Source: Amycolatopsis coloradensis (lineage in GTDB: Bacteria; Actinomycetota; Actinomycetes; Mycobacteriales; Pseudonocardiaceae). Taken from it: 64,000 nt of DNA. The notes below the pieces were generated by a model, which worked only from the letters and a program-made list of their open reading frames with translations, was not told the DNA's origin and did not search any database. Made by a program: the position numbers and the translations under genes. The stretch spans positions 124,001 to 188,000 of the forward strand of contig NZ_MQUQ01000004.1 of assembly GCF_001953865.1 (NCBI RefSeq). Reading direction: 5' to 3'. Positions 54,026 to 62,249 of this stretch are shown here, one piece after another. Each line of letters starts with the position of its first letter. The stretch's first letter is position 1.

Positions 54026-54124
54026 CGGGATGGACGACACGCGTGACTGAACGGACGACACGTGTGACTGGACGGACGACACGGGCGCGGCCGGGCTGTG
54101 CGGCGTGTCGTCCATCCCGTCACG
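54021..54124. repeat. 22-bp perfect inverted repeat with tandem GGACGACACG units
   Basis: Arms 54021-54042 and 54103-54124 are perfect complements (CGTGACGGGATGGACGACAC plus two more bases). Between them lie two further copies of a unit like GTGACTGGACGGACGACACG. The same unit occurs in the 19107-19187 repeat. The first arm contains the stop codon of the preceding gene. Similar sequence continues to about 54140. The 54141-54276 stretch holds no other recognised element. Confidence 0.85.
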
Positions 54125-54276
54125 TGTGTCGTCCCGCTGATCACGCGACATCGCCAATCGCGACCACCGCGACCCGGCCGTCACGGACGAACAACCAGTG
54201 AGCGCGCAAAGGCAAAGCCCCCGCCCATGATCGCTTCCATACTGACGACCCGGAAGTCGGCAGGCAGGGAGCGCGG

Positions 54277-55716
54277 ATGAGCAAGGAAGACACGTCACTC
54301 GCCAAGAACGTCCTGGGCGTGCCAGGCATCGTCTTCCTCGTGCTCGCCGCGGTCGCGCCCTTGACCGGGATGGTCGTGATCGCGGCCATCGGCATCGCGG
54401 TCGGGAACGGCGGCGGCATGGTCGCGGCGTTCCTGCTGGCCACGGTCGTCCTGCTGCTGTTCGCGGTCGGCTACGCGCAGATGTCGAAAGTCCTCACCAG
54501 CGCGGGCGGCTTCTACGCCTTCGTGGTCAAGGGTTTGGGCCGGACCCCGGGTCTCGTCGCCGGTTTCGTCGCGATGCTCGGCTACAACTGTTTCGTCGCG
54601 GGCGCGATCGGCACGAGCGGGTTCTTCACCTCCACCGCGATCGACACCGTCTTCGGGCTGAAGCTCGACTGGTTCTTCTGGAGCGCGCTTTCGGTGGTGC
54701 TGGTCCTGCTGCTCAGCCGGCGCGGAATCGCGGTCAGCGCGAAAGTGCTGGGAGTCTCGCTGATCCTCGAAGTGTCGATCCTGCTGATCATGGACTTCAG
54801 CGTGCTGTTCCGGCACGGCTTCTCCTTCGCCGCGTTCAGCCCGTCGGTCATCTTCCAGGGCGCGAGCGGTCTGGCGTTGTTGTTCGCCGCCAACGCTTTC
54901 ATCGGATTCGAGGCGACAGCGCTCTTCGGCGAGGAGGCCAAGGAGCCCAAGCGGACGATCCCGCGGGCGACCTACATCGCCATCGGGTTCATCGGGGTGT
55001 TCGCCGCGTTCACGACCTGGGCCGTGGTCAGCGCGATCGGCGCCGAACAGGCGCAGGACGTGGCCGCCGAACACCTTTCGACCGGAGATCTGGTGCAGTC
55101 GGTCGCCCAGGAGTATCTCGGCGACACCTTGACCAAGGTGATGTTGCTGCTCTTGATCGTCAGCCTGTTCGCGGCGCTGCTGGCGCTGCACAATTCGGCC
55201 TCCCGTTACCTGTACGCGCTGGGGCGGGTCGGCGTGCTGCCGCGACTGCTGGGCAAGACCAACCCGCACAATGGCGCGCCGCGCTACGCATCGATCGTCC
55301 AACTGGCCTTCGGATCGTTGGTGGCGCTGGCGTTCCGGCTCGCCGGGCTCGACCCGGTCGCCGACCTCACCGCGAGCATGACCGGCTTCGGCACGCTCGG
55401 AATCCTGACCCTGCAACTGTTCGCGGCGGTGGCGATCCTCGTCTACTTCCGCCGGACCCGTGACCGCCGGATCGTGAAGACGCTGATCGCTCCCGGACTC
55501 GGGGCGGTGGGACTCGGAGTCATCGTGACGCTGGCCATCCTCAACTTCCCGACACTCGCCGGGTCGAGCAACGGCGTCGTCCCGCTGCTGCCGTGGCTGC
55601 TCCTGATCGTCGCGCTGGCCGGGCTCGGGCTCGCCGTCTGGCTGCGGAAGTCCCGTCCCTCGGTGTACGCGGCGCTGCAGTCCGATCTGGAACGGTCAGA
55701 CGTTGTTGGTCAGTGA
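54277..55716 (+). CDS. APC family amino acid permease
   Basis: A 479-residue transporter with about twelve helices. The first helix motif GVPGIVFLVLAAVAPLTGM, the FIGFEATALFGEEAKEPKRTIPRA segment and LHNSASRYLYALGRVGVLP mark the AGT/APC family. It imports or exchanges an amino acid or amine. ATG 54277 follows GCGCGG. Its stop overlaps the end of the convergent GntR gene by 21 bases, so the GntR regulator may act on it. The substrate is unknown. Confidence 0.9.
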   Translation: MSKEDTSLAKNVLGVPGIVFLVLAAVAPLTGMVVIAAIGIAVGNGGGMVAAFLLATVVLLLFAVGYAQMSKVLTSAGGFYAFVVKGLGRTPGLVAGFVAMLGYNCFVAGAIGTSGFFTSTAIDTVFGLKLDWFFWSALSVVLVLLLSRRGIAVSAKVLGVSLILEVSILLIMDFSVLFRHGFSFAAFSPSVIFQGASGLALLFAANAFIGFEATALFGEEAKEPKRTIPRATYIAIGFIGVFAAFTTWAVVSAIGAEQAQDVAAEHLSTGDLVQSVAQEYLGDTLTKVMLLLLIVSLFAALLALHNSASRYLYALGRVGVLPRLLGKTNPHNGAPRYASIVQLAFGSLVALAFRLAGLDPVADLTASMTGFGTLGILTLQLFAAVAILVYFRRTRDRRIVKTLIAPGLGAVGLGVIVTLAILNFPTLAGSSNGVVPLLPWLLLIVALAGLGLAVWLRKSRPSVYAALQSDLERSDVVGQ

Positions 55717-56445
55717 GAGGTTGAACGAGTAGCGCGAGGCGCGGTAGACATGCCATCCGTGCTCGACGACGCGGCCGGCGTCGTCATAGGTGGTGCGGCG
55801 CATGGTGAGCAGCGCCGCCCCCGGTTTTTCTGCCAGCAGCTCGGCGTCGTCCTCGGTCGCCTGCCGGGCGCCGACGTTCTGCTGGGCCGCGTGCAGGCGG
55901 ACCCCCGCCGCGCGCAGTAACTGGTAAAGCCCCTTGTCCCGCAGTTCGTCGTCGTCCGGGTCGATGATGCCGTCGGGTAGGTAGTTGTTCATGATCGCCA
56001 GTGGTTCGCCGCCGGTCGAGCGCACCCGCTTCAGCCGCCGGACGTGCGTCAGGCCCGGTGTCTCGAGCCGCTCGGCCGCCTCTTCACCGGCGGGCTCGAC
56101 CCGGTTGACGAGTACGACGGATTCCGGCTTGTCGCCGAGTTCGCTGAGGTCGTCGAAGAGGCTGCTCAACCGCAACGGGCGGGCGACCTTGGTGCGGACG
56201 ACCTGCGTGCCGACACCGCGTTTGCGGACGAGCATCCCCTGATTGACCAGTGACTGGATCGCCTGGCGGACCGTCGGCCGGGACAGATGCAGCCGCGCGG
56301 CCAGGTCCAGCTCGTTGTCCAGTCTCGCGCCGTTCGGCAGCCTGCCGTCCTCGATCGCGGCGTGGAGTTGCCGCGCGACCTGGGAGTACAGCGGCTCCGG
56401 GCTGTCCGGATCCACCACGATCTCACCGGGTGCCCAGGGTTTCAT
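55696..56445 (-). CDS. GntR family (HutC/UTRA) transcriptional regulator
   Basis: A 249-residue regulator. The winged HTH is at 15-80 (YSQVARQLHAAIEDGRLPNGARLDNELDLAARLHLSRPTVRQAIQSL), followed by a UTRA ligand domain (HVRRLKRVRSTGGEPLAIMNNYLPDGI, RTTYDDAGRVVEHGWHVYRASRYSF). UTRA domains bind small carbon sources such as sugars or inositol derivatives. It is divergent from the Cgl0159-like gene; the palindrome TGTCTTGACA at 56483-56492 lies between them and is the likely operator. It overlaps the APC permease end. Confidence 0.92.
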   Translation of the reverse strand: MKPWAPGEIVVDPDSPEPLYSQVARQLHAAIEDGRLPNGARLDNELDLAARLHLSRPTVRQAIQSLVNQGMLVRKRGVGTQVVRTKVARPLRLSSLFDDLSELGDKPESVVLVNRVEPAGEEAAERLETPGLTHVRRLKRVRSTGGEPLAIMNNYLPDGIIDPDDDELRDKGLYQLLRAAGVRLHAAQQNVGARQATEDDAELLAEKPGAALLTMRRTTYDDAGRVVEHGWHVYRASRYSFNLSLTNNV

Positions 56446-56482
56446 GCGCGAAGCCTACCGCGACGAACCGCTATGTCCATAT

Positions 56483-56492
56483 GTCTTGACAA
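56483..56492. promoter_or_regulatory. Putative GntR operator (TGTCTTGACA)
   Basis: A 4-bp-arm palindrome with TT centre overlapping a TTGACA -35-like element, between the divergent GntR and Cgl0159-like genes. GntR operators often have such short symmetric arms. Confidence 0.4.
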
Positions 56493-56547
56493 AGTCTCCG
56501 GCACCTTGCGATGGTCGAGCTGTCACGCGAGCCAGGAGGAACAAAGG

Positions 56548-57417
56548 GTGTCCGACACAGTACGCCGCGTAGTCGCCACCCGAGTGAGCGATCCCGAGGC
56601 CATCGCGGAGGCCGCAGCCACCCGGACCAGGGCGGAAACCCCCTTTGGCGACAAGGGCCGCATGATGATCATCGCCGCGGACCATCCGGCACGCGGCGCG
56701 AACGGCGTCGGCTCCGCCCCGTTCGCGATGGCCGATCGCGGCGAACTGCTGGACCGTCTCGGCCTGGCGCTGGAGCGGCCCGGTGTCACGGGAGTGCTGG
56801 CGACGCCGGACATCATCGACGATCTGCTGCTTCTCGGCGTCCTCGAAGGCAAGACCGTCATCGGCTCGATGAACCGAACCGGCCTCGCCGGATCGAACTT
56901 CGAGATCGACGACCGATTCGCCTGCTACGACGCCGAAGCGATCGAACGGATGCGATTCGACGGCGGCAAAACGCTCACCAGGATCTGCCTGACCGACCCG
57001 GCGACGCCCGGCGTCCTGGAGAACACCGCGAAGGCGATCAACGACCTGGCCGATCGGAAACTGATCGCGATGGTCGAGCCGTTCCTCACCGACTGGGTCG
57101 ACGGACGCCTCCGCAACGACCTCTCCCCCGAGGCCGTGATCCGCTCCATCACCATCGCCTCCGGTCTCGGCCGCACCTCGGCCTATACCTGGCTGAAACT
57201 CCCGGTGGTCGAGGACATGGAGCGCGTGCTGGCCGCGTCGACGTTGCCCGCCGTTCTGCTGGGCGGCGAGGTCAAGGACCCCGACGTCGCGTTCGCCGCC
57301 TGGCGGCGAGCGCTCGCCTTGCCGACTGTGCAAGGCCTCGTGGTCGGCCGGTCCCTGCTCTACCCGCACGACGGCGACGTCGCCAAGGCCGTCGACACGG
57401 CCGTCGGGCTGCTGTGA
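56548..57417 (+). CDS. Cgl0159-like (beta/alpha)8 aldolase of the inositol-catabolism type
   Basis: A 289-residue TIM-barrel protein of the LacD/DeoC-like aldolase superfamily as seen in corynebacterial inositol clusters (Cgl0159). MMIIAADHPARGANGVG, GVLATPDIIDDLLLLG, GSMNRTGLAGSNFEIDDRF and VVGRSLLYPHDGDV are family landmarks. GTG 56548 follows AGGAGGA. The neighbouring GntR regulator and the mmsA relic directly downstream agree with a decayed inositol operon. Precise reaction unproven. Confidence 0.82.
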   Translation: MSDTVRRVVATRVSDPEAIAEAAATRTRAETPFGDKGRMMIIAADHPARGANGVGSAPFAMADRGELLDRLGLALERPGVTGVLATPDIIDDLLLLGVLEGKTVIGSMNRTGLAGSNFEIDDRFACYDAEAIERMRFDGGKTLTRICLTDPATPGVLENTAKAINDLADRKLIAMVEPFLTDWVDGRLRNDLSPEAVIRSITIASGLGRTSAYTWLKLPVVEDMERVLAASTLPAVLLGGEVKDPDVAFAAWRRALALPTVQGLVVGRSLLYPHDGDVAKAVDTAVGLL

Positions 57418-57466
57418 ATCCGCTACCGGTGAAAGGCCGTCCCGTGAAGACCATCGACCACTGAAC

Positions 57467-57765
57467 GTCACCGGTCACGAGAACGGGTTCTTCGTCGGAC
57501 CGTCCTTTTTGGACAACGTGACCGAGGAGATCTTCGGTCCGGTGCTCGCGATCGGCGAGTGTCCACTGTGGACGAGGCAATCGCGCTGATCAACGCGAAC
57601 CCTTACGGCAACGGGACCGCGATCTTCAGCGGCAGCGGTGAGGCCGCGCGGAGGTTCCAGCGCGAGGTGAAGGTGGGGATGATCGGGGTGAACACGCGGG
57701 CGAAGGTCGTCACCACACGCTGGCCGCACACCGCCGCCGGTTTCCACTTCCCGACTTCGAGCTGA
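57467..57765 (+). pseudogene. mmsA: Relic of methylmalonate-semialdehyde dehydrogenase (mmsA/iolA) C-terminus
   Basis: Two fragments of the dehydrogenase are visible. [28 protein letters not shown] is in one frame, then a shift at about 57558 leads into [44 protein letters not shown]. That joins directly to [23 protein letters not shown], missing the usual PVPMAYYSFGGWK region. All catalytic N-terminal parts are absent. The remnant lies just after the Cgl0159-like gene, where an inositol operon would continue. Confidence 0.85.
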
Positions 57766-57770
57766 CGCCC

Positions 57771-57834
57771 CGCGATTCGTCCTCTAGTTGCGGTAGTTGC
57801 ACACGCAAGGACCGCAACTAGAGGACGAATTGCG
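57771..57834. repeat. Long inverted repeat of the TCGTCCTCT family
   Basis: Arms 57775-57794 and 57811-57830 (ATTCGTCCTCTAGTTGCGGT) are perfect, extending to 24 bp (57771-57834) with one wobble. The 16-base centre contains TTGCACACGCAAGG, which resembles the spacer of the 42-bp array (TTGCGCGTGCAAGG). It ends eight bases before the permease stop and may terminate it. Confidence 0.85.
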
Positions 57835-57841
57835 GGAGGGG

Positions 57842-59227
57842 TCAGCGCACCTGTTGCTGCCGTTTGCCGACGATCCGCCAGCCGACGGCCAGCACCACGA
57901 CCAGCACCGGGATCGAGTAGAACGCGATCTTCTCCGCGCCGTCGGAGAAGCCCATCAGGACCACGACCAGTGCGAGGAAGCCCAGCGTCGCCCAGCCGCT
58001 GTAGGGCGCCAACGGCATCCGGTACGACGGCCGTTCGAGCTCGCCGCGCAGCGCCGCCTGGCGCAGCCGCAGCTGGCAGAAGATCAACGTCGCCCACGTC
58101 GTGATCACGCCGAGCGAGGCGATCGCGATCGCGATGTCGAAAGCGTCCTTCGGCACCAGGTAGTTGAGCACCACGCCCAGCACGTAGGCGCCGGAGGTGA
58201 ACAAGATTCCGCCGTAGGGCACGTGACGGCCGCTCATCTTGCCGACGAACTTCGGCGCCTCACCCTTGTCCGCCAGCGCGCGCAGGATACGGCCGGTCGA
58301 ATAGAGCCCGGAGTTGCAGCTCGACAGCGCGGCGGTGAGCACGACGGCGTTCATCACGTCGCCGATGCCCGGGATCCCGAGCCGTGAGAAGACGGTGACG
58401 AACGGGCTCTCACCACCGTTGTAGAACGGCCAGGGCAGCAGCATCGCCAGCAGCAGCACGGAACCGACGTAGAACACGCCGATCCGCCAGACCACGCCGT
58501 TGATCGCCTTCGGCAGTACCTTGCGGGCGTCCTTGGTCTCGCCTGCCGCGATGCCGACGACCTCGATCGCCGAGTACGCGAAGATGACCGCCTGCAAGGT
58601 CATCAGCGCGATGCCGACACCCGCCGGGAAGAACCCATTGTGGGCGGTCAGGTTGTGCACACCGGCCGTGGTGCCGCCGATGTCGGCGCTGGTGAGCACC
58701 AACCCGATCGCGGTGACCAGGAAGACCACGATGGCCAGCACCTTGACCACCGAGAACCAGAATTCCAGCTCGCCGAACAGCTTCACCGAAAGGAGGTTCA
58801 CCAGGATCAGGACGCCGAGGGCGACCAGTGCGGTGATCCACTGTGGTACGTCGGGCAGCCACTTGTGCACGTAGATCGCCACCGCGGTGATTTCCGCGAT
58901 GCCGGTCATCGCCCAGTTCACCCAGTACATCCAGCCGGAGGCGAAACCCGCCCACGGCCCGATGAACTTGCGGGCATAGGTGACGAAACTGCCGGAAGTC
59001 GGCTCGTGCAGCACGAGCTCACCGAGCGCACGCATCACGAAATAGGCGGCGATGCCGCAGAGCGCGTACGACAGGACCAGCGACGGCCCGACCTGCTGGA
59101 GCTTGCCACCGGCACCGAGGAACAGCCCGACACCGATCGCGCCGCCGATGGCGATCATCTGCACCTGGCGGTTGCCCAGTGCTTTTGAGTAGCTTTCACC
59201 TTTTTCGGTGAGCAGCGAGGAATCCAT
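57842..59227 (-). CDS. Amino acid permease (AAT/GabP-like APC superfamily)
   Basis: A 461-residue permease with twelve helices. The N-terminus ALGNRQVQMIAIGGAIGVGLFLGAGGKLQQVGPS, GELVLHEPTSGSFVTYARKFIGPWAGFASGWMYW and IEVVGIAAGETKDARKVLPKAIN are AAT-family hallmarks. It carries a short N-terminal tail and no extra domains. GabP, CycA and proline-type permeases are all possible substrates' relatives. It is divergent from glutaminase, 170 bases away, so a role in amino-acid or amine uptake near glutamine metabolism is possible. Confidence 0.92.
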   Translation of the reverse strand: MDSSLLTEKGESYSKALGNRQVQMIAIGGAIGVGLFLGAGGKLQQVGPSLVLSYALCGIAAYFVMRALGELVLHEPTSGSFVTYARKFIGPWAGFASGWMYWVNWAMTGIAEITAVAIYVHKWLPDVPQWITALVALGVLILVNLLSVKLFGELEFWFSVVKVLAIVVFLVTAIGLVLTSADIGGTTAGVHNLTAHNGFFPAGVGIALMTLQAVIFAYSAIEVVGIAAGETKDARKVLPKAINGVVWRIGVFYVGSVLLLAMLLPWPFYNGGESPFVTVFSRLGIPGIGDVMNAVVLTAALSSCNSGLYSTGRILRALADKGEAPKFVGKMSGRHVPYGGILFTSGAYVLGVVLNYLVPKDAFDIAIAIASLGVITTWATLIFCQLRLRQAALRGELERPSYRMPLAPYSGWATLGFLALVVVLMGFSDGAEKIAFYSIPVLVVVLAVGWRIVGKRQQQVR

Positions 59228-59397
59228 GGTTGCCAGACGCTAGAGCTTGTGCGACACGTCACCAACGTTGCTAAGGAAGACTTAAGGTGTGCGGGACGTC
59301 ACTCTGGTGATTATACTGGTATTTCCCCTTTCGATTTGACAAATTCACCCGGGAACCCCGATCTTCGCGCGCGAAGGCGGCCTCCTACGCTACGGCC

Positions 59398-60303
59398 GTG
59401 GACCTCGCGGCGTTGCTGGACCGGATCGCCGACGACGTCGCGCCGGAGATCGGCAGCGGTGCCGTCGCGGACTACATCCCCGCCCTGGCCAGGGTCGAAC
59501 CACGGCAGTTCGGCATGGCGGTGGCCGAAGTGGACGGTGGGGTGCACGGTGCCGGTGACTGGCAAGCGCCGTTCTCCATCCAGAGCATGTCGAAGGTCTT
59601 CACCCTGGCGCTCGCGCTCTCCCACGGCGACGGCGTGTGGACGAGGGTGGGCCGCGAGCCGTCCGGAAACCCGTACAACTCGCTGGTGCAGCTGGAGAAC
59701 GAGGGCGGGATCCCCCGCAATCCCTTCATCAACGCCGGGGCGCTGGTGGTGACCGACGAATTGGCGCGCCATGGTGACGCCGCGGAAACACTGCTTCGGT
59801 TCCTCCGCGAGGAAAGCGGCCGCGCGGACATCGGAATCGACGCCGAGGTCGCCGCGTCGGAGGCCGGGCACGCCGACCGCAACCGCGCCCTCGCGTACTT
59901 CATGGCGTCCTACCGGAACATGCGCAATCCGGTGCCCGCCGTCCTCGACCAGTACGTTCGCCAGTGCTCGATCGCGATGAACTGCGCGGACGTCGCGCGT
60001 TCGGCGGTGTTCCTCGCCCGCCACGGCGTCCGCAACGACGGCACCCGGTTCCTCGGCCTGAGTGCCGCCAAGCGGGTCAACGCGGTGATGCTGACCTGCG
60101 GAACCTACGACGCGGCCGGCGAATTCGCCTACCGCGTCGGGCTTCCCGGCAAGAGCGGGGTCGGCGGCGGCATCGTCGCGATCGTCCCCGGCCGGTGCGC
60201 GGTCTGCGTGTGGAGTCCCGGGTTGGACGCGCGCGGCAACTCCGTCGCGGGCGTCGCGGCGCTGGACCGGTTCACCACGCTGACCGGCTGGTCGATCTTC
60301 TAG
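59398..60303 (+). CDS. glsA: Glutaminase
   Basis: A 301-residue serine-dependent glutaminase that converts glutamine to glutamate and ammonia. The catalytic motif is FSIQSMSKVFTLALAL (Ser-x-x-Lys, serine-beta-lactamase fold), followed by NPYNSLVQLENEGGIPRNPFINAGALV and GGIVAIVPGRCAVCVWSPGLDARGNSVAG. The GTG start at 59398 gives the normal length, with no extra STAS domain of the longer glutaminases. No operon partner. Confidence 0.95.
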   Translation: MDLAALLDRIADDVAPEIGSGAVADYIPALARVEPRQFGMAVAEVDGGVHGAGDWQAPFSIQSMSKVFTLALALSHGDGVWTRVGREPSGNPYNSLVQLENEGGIPRNPFINAGALVVTDELARHGDAAETLLRFLREESGRADIGIDAEVAASEAGHADRNRALAYFMASYRNMRNPVPAVLDQYVRQCSIAMNCADVARSAVFLARHGVRNDGTRFLGLSAAKRVNAVMLTCGTYDAAGEFAYRVGLPGKSGVGGGIVAIVPGRCAVCVWSPGLDARGNSVAGVAALDRFTTLTGWSIF

Positions 60304-60345
60304 CCGATCCGGTTTCGGACCCCGGCGGGCGGGGAAGCCGCCGAT

Positions 60346-60834
60346 GTGCAGACCTTCCTCCCGTTCGCCGACTTCAGCGCCTCGGCCTCCGCGCTCGATC
60401 AGCGGAGGCTGGGCAAACAACGAGTGGAGACCATTCAGGTCCTGCGCGCACTGACGGTGCCGGGCTACGGTTGGCGCCACCATCCGGCCGCGGCGATGTG
60501 GGCGGGTTACGAAGAGGCCCTCGTCCGTTACGGATTCGAAGTTTGCGAAGTCTGGTGCGCGACGGGCAGGCAGGACACCTGCCGCGAAACGCTGCGGCTG
60601 GACCTGCTCCGCACCGCCGGTGTGGAGCTCATCCGCACCCAAGCCCAGCTCGCGGTGGCCAAGGAACTCCCGCCTTGGCTCGGCGACACTGATTTCCACC
60701 GCAGCCATCAGTCGGCCCTGGTCCGCAAACAACCCGAGCACTACCGCGCGAGATTCCCGGACGTCCCCGACGACCTGCCCTACGTCTGGCCCGCGTCCGA
60801 CCGTCCACGACGGACACCTGCCGAGAAGAAGTGA
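60346..60834 (+). CDS. MSMEG_6728-like/pyrimidine-dimer-glycosylase-related protein
   Basis: A 162-residue protein. It begins MQTFLPFADFSASASALDQRRLGKQRVETIQVL and has GYGWRHHPAAAMWAGYEEALVRYG and FHRSHQSALVRKQPEHYRARF, as in the mycobacterial MSMEG_6728 family, related to T4 endonuclease V-type domains. DNA repair activity is a family-level guess. GTG 60346 (an out-of-frame ATG overlaps it) has GGGGAAG upstream. It ends 16 bases before the end of the convergent gene. Confidence 0.8.
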   Translation: MQTFLPFADFSASASALDQRRLGKQRVETIQVLRALTVPGYGWRHHPAAAMWAGYEEALVRYGFEVCEVWCATGRQDTCRETLRLDLLRTAGVELIRTQAQLAVAKELPPWLGDTDFHRSHQSALVRKQPEHYRARFPDVPDDLPYVWPASDRPRRTPAEKK

Positions 60835-60849
60835 CGGCGAAACGCCACC

Positions 60850-61266
60850 TCAGGTGCTGGGCCGCCCCATCTCGTGCCCCGGTCGCCCGTCGGTACGCCG
60901 CCGCCGCTTGATCCGCTCCTCGTGCAGGTGCCGGCGTCCGCCGGTGAGATCTCCGGCGATGTCCCGGGTCATCCCGCGGAAGGCCGCGTAGTAGCCGTCG
61001 TCGTACTCCTCGATCAGCTGGAAGGTCCACCGCTCCGGCAGTACGTTGAGCCCGATCAGCTCGGTCCGGATCCGCTCCGCCCACTCGGGATGCCCGGCCT
61101 GCTGAAGCGCCTCCGCGGCTTCGTCGAGTGCGAAGTCGGCGGTTCCCGTGAGGTGATGGAAGGCGTACAGGTGGCCGCGCGCCTGTTCGACCGTTTCGAG
61201 GGCGAAGACCAGTTTTCCGACGGCGTCGACGGTCGCGTCATCGGGTTCTGAAGGTGAGTCCGGCAT
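60850..61266 (-). CDS. Conserved actinobacterial hypothetical protein, 138 residues
   Basis: A small helical protein. The central part VFALETVEQARGHLYAFHHLTGTADFALDEAAEALQQAGHPEWAERIRTELIGLNVLPERWTFQLIEEYDDGYY has a clear, regular composition and looks conserved, but I cannot assign a family. The C-terminal 30 residues are Arg- and His-rich and probably disordered. ATG start at 61264-61266; no ribosome site stands out. Function unknown. Confidence 0.72.
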   Translation of the reverse strand: MPDSPSEPDDATVDAVGKLVFALETVEQARGHLYAFHHLTGTADFALDEAAEALQQAGHPEWAERIRTELIGLNVLPERWTFQLIEEYDDGYYAAFRGMTRDIAGDLTGGRRHLHEERIKRRRRTDGRPGHEMGRPST

Positions 61267-61306
61267 GTCCTGCTATTTCCCCGGACCCGGCGGTTTCACA
61301 CCACCC

Positions 61307-62167
61307 TCATCGGTGGCTTTCGACGGCGATCCTGGCGAACGAGCGGATCAGCGGGCTCTCCCGCCCGGTCACCCACGCGACGACGAGCGGGCTCGGCGGC
61401 AGGTCGGCCAACGGCACCCAGGTGAGCCCGTCGGGCAGGACGTGCCCGAGCGGCGCGATCCCCGCCGTGCCGTTCCATAGGACGGCTTGCAGGCATTCGC
61501 TGACCGTGCGCACCACCGGACCGGCCGGTCGCTCCCCGACCGGCGCCGCCCCGTTCCAGTACGCGCGCCACAGCGGGTCCGTTTCGTCCGGTAGCTGGAA
61601 CCAGGGCCGATCGGCGACGTCGGCCAGTTCGATCGACTCGCGACCGGCGAGCGGGTCGCCGGTGCGCAGGACGAGCCCGACCGGGTCGGAACGCAGGACC
61701 CGGACGCTGATGCCGGTCTCGTCGAACGGCGACCGGGTCAGCGCGACGTCGGCCAGTCCGGCGCGCAAACCGGTGGTGGGGTCGGTGAAATCCGCCTCGC
61801 GGAAACGGATCGAGACCTCGGGATGACGTCGGCGGAACGCCGCGGCCAGCCGGGTGCCCGCCTCCCCCGCCCCGTCGGCGAGGGTGCCGACGGTGAGCGT
61901 CGCGGGGCCTGCCGCCGCCGTGACGCGAGCGCGGACACGTTCGGCCTGGTCCAGCAGGGTACGAGCCTCGGCGTACAGGGTGCTCCCGGCCGCGGTGGGC
62001 TCAACCCCGGCGGCCGAGCGGAGCAGCAGCACGACTCCCAAGTCGTTTTCCAGCTGCTGGATGGCCCGGCTCAGCGGCGGCTGGGTCATGTGCAGCCGCG
62101 CGGCAGCCCGGCCGAAATGCCTCTCCTCGGCGACGGCCACGAAGTAACGCAGCAGGCGAAGTTCCAT
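61307..62167 (-). CDS. LysR family transcriptional regulator
   Basis: A 286-residue regulator. The HTH is MELRLLRYFVAVAEERHFGRAAARLHMTQPPLSRAIQQLENDLG, and the effector domain includes TLTVGTLADGAGEAGTRLAAAFRRRHPEV and LADVALTRSPFDETGI. The ATG at 62165-62167 is chosen because homology begins there; an upstream in-frame extension overlaps the divergent hydrolase promoter. It is divergent from the metallo-hydrolase gene (82 bases apart), its probable target. The effector is unknown. Confidence 0.92.
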   Translation of the reverse strand: MELRLLRYFVAVAEERHFGRAAARLHMTQPPLSRAIQQLENDLGVVLLLRSAAGVEPTAAGSTLYAEARTLLDQAERVRARVTAAAGPATLTVGTLADGAGEAGTRLAAAFRRRHPEVSIRFREADFTDPTTGLRAGLADVALTRSPFDETGISVRVLRSDPVGLVLRTGDPLAGRESIELADVADRPWFQLPDETDPLWRAYWNGAAPVGERPAGPVVRTVSECLQAVLWNGTAGIAPLGHVLPDGLTWVPLADLPPSPLVVAWVTGRESPLIRSFARIAVESHR

Positions 62168-62249
62168 CACCGGCGATGATACCCAGCCGGTATCGGGCCG
62201 GGAAGATCGGACTTGGACGGCGGAGGGCTCCCGGCGGCACATTCGGATC

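Noticed and set aside
59398..60303. Glutaminase as part of the PknG-type signalling module
   Set aside because: It lies over 30 kb away on the other strand with its own promoter region; a link through glutamate would be speculation.
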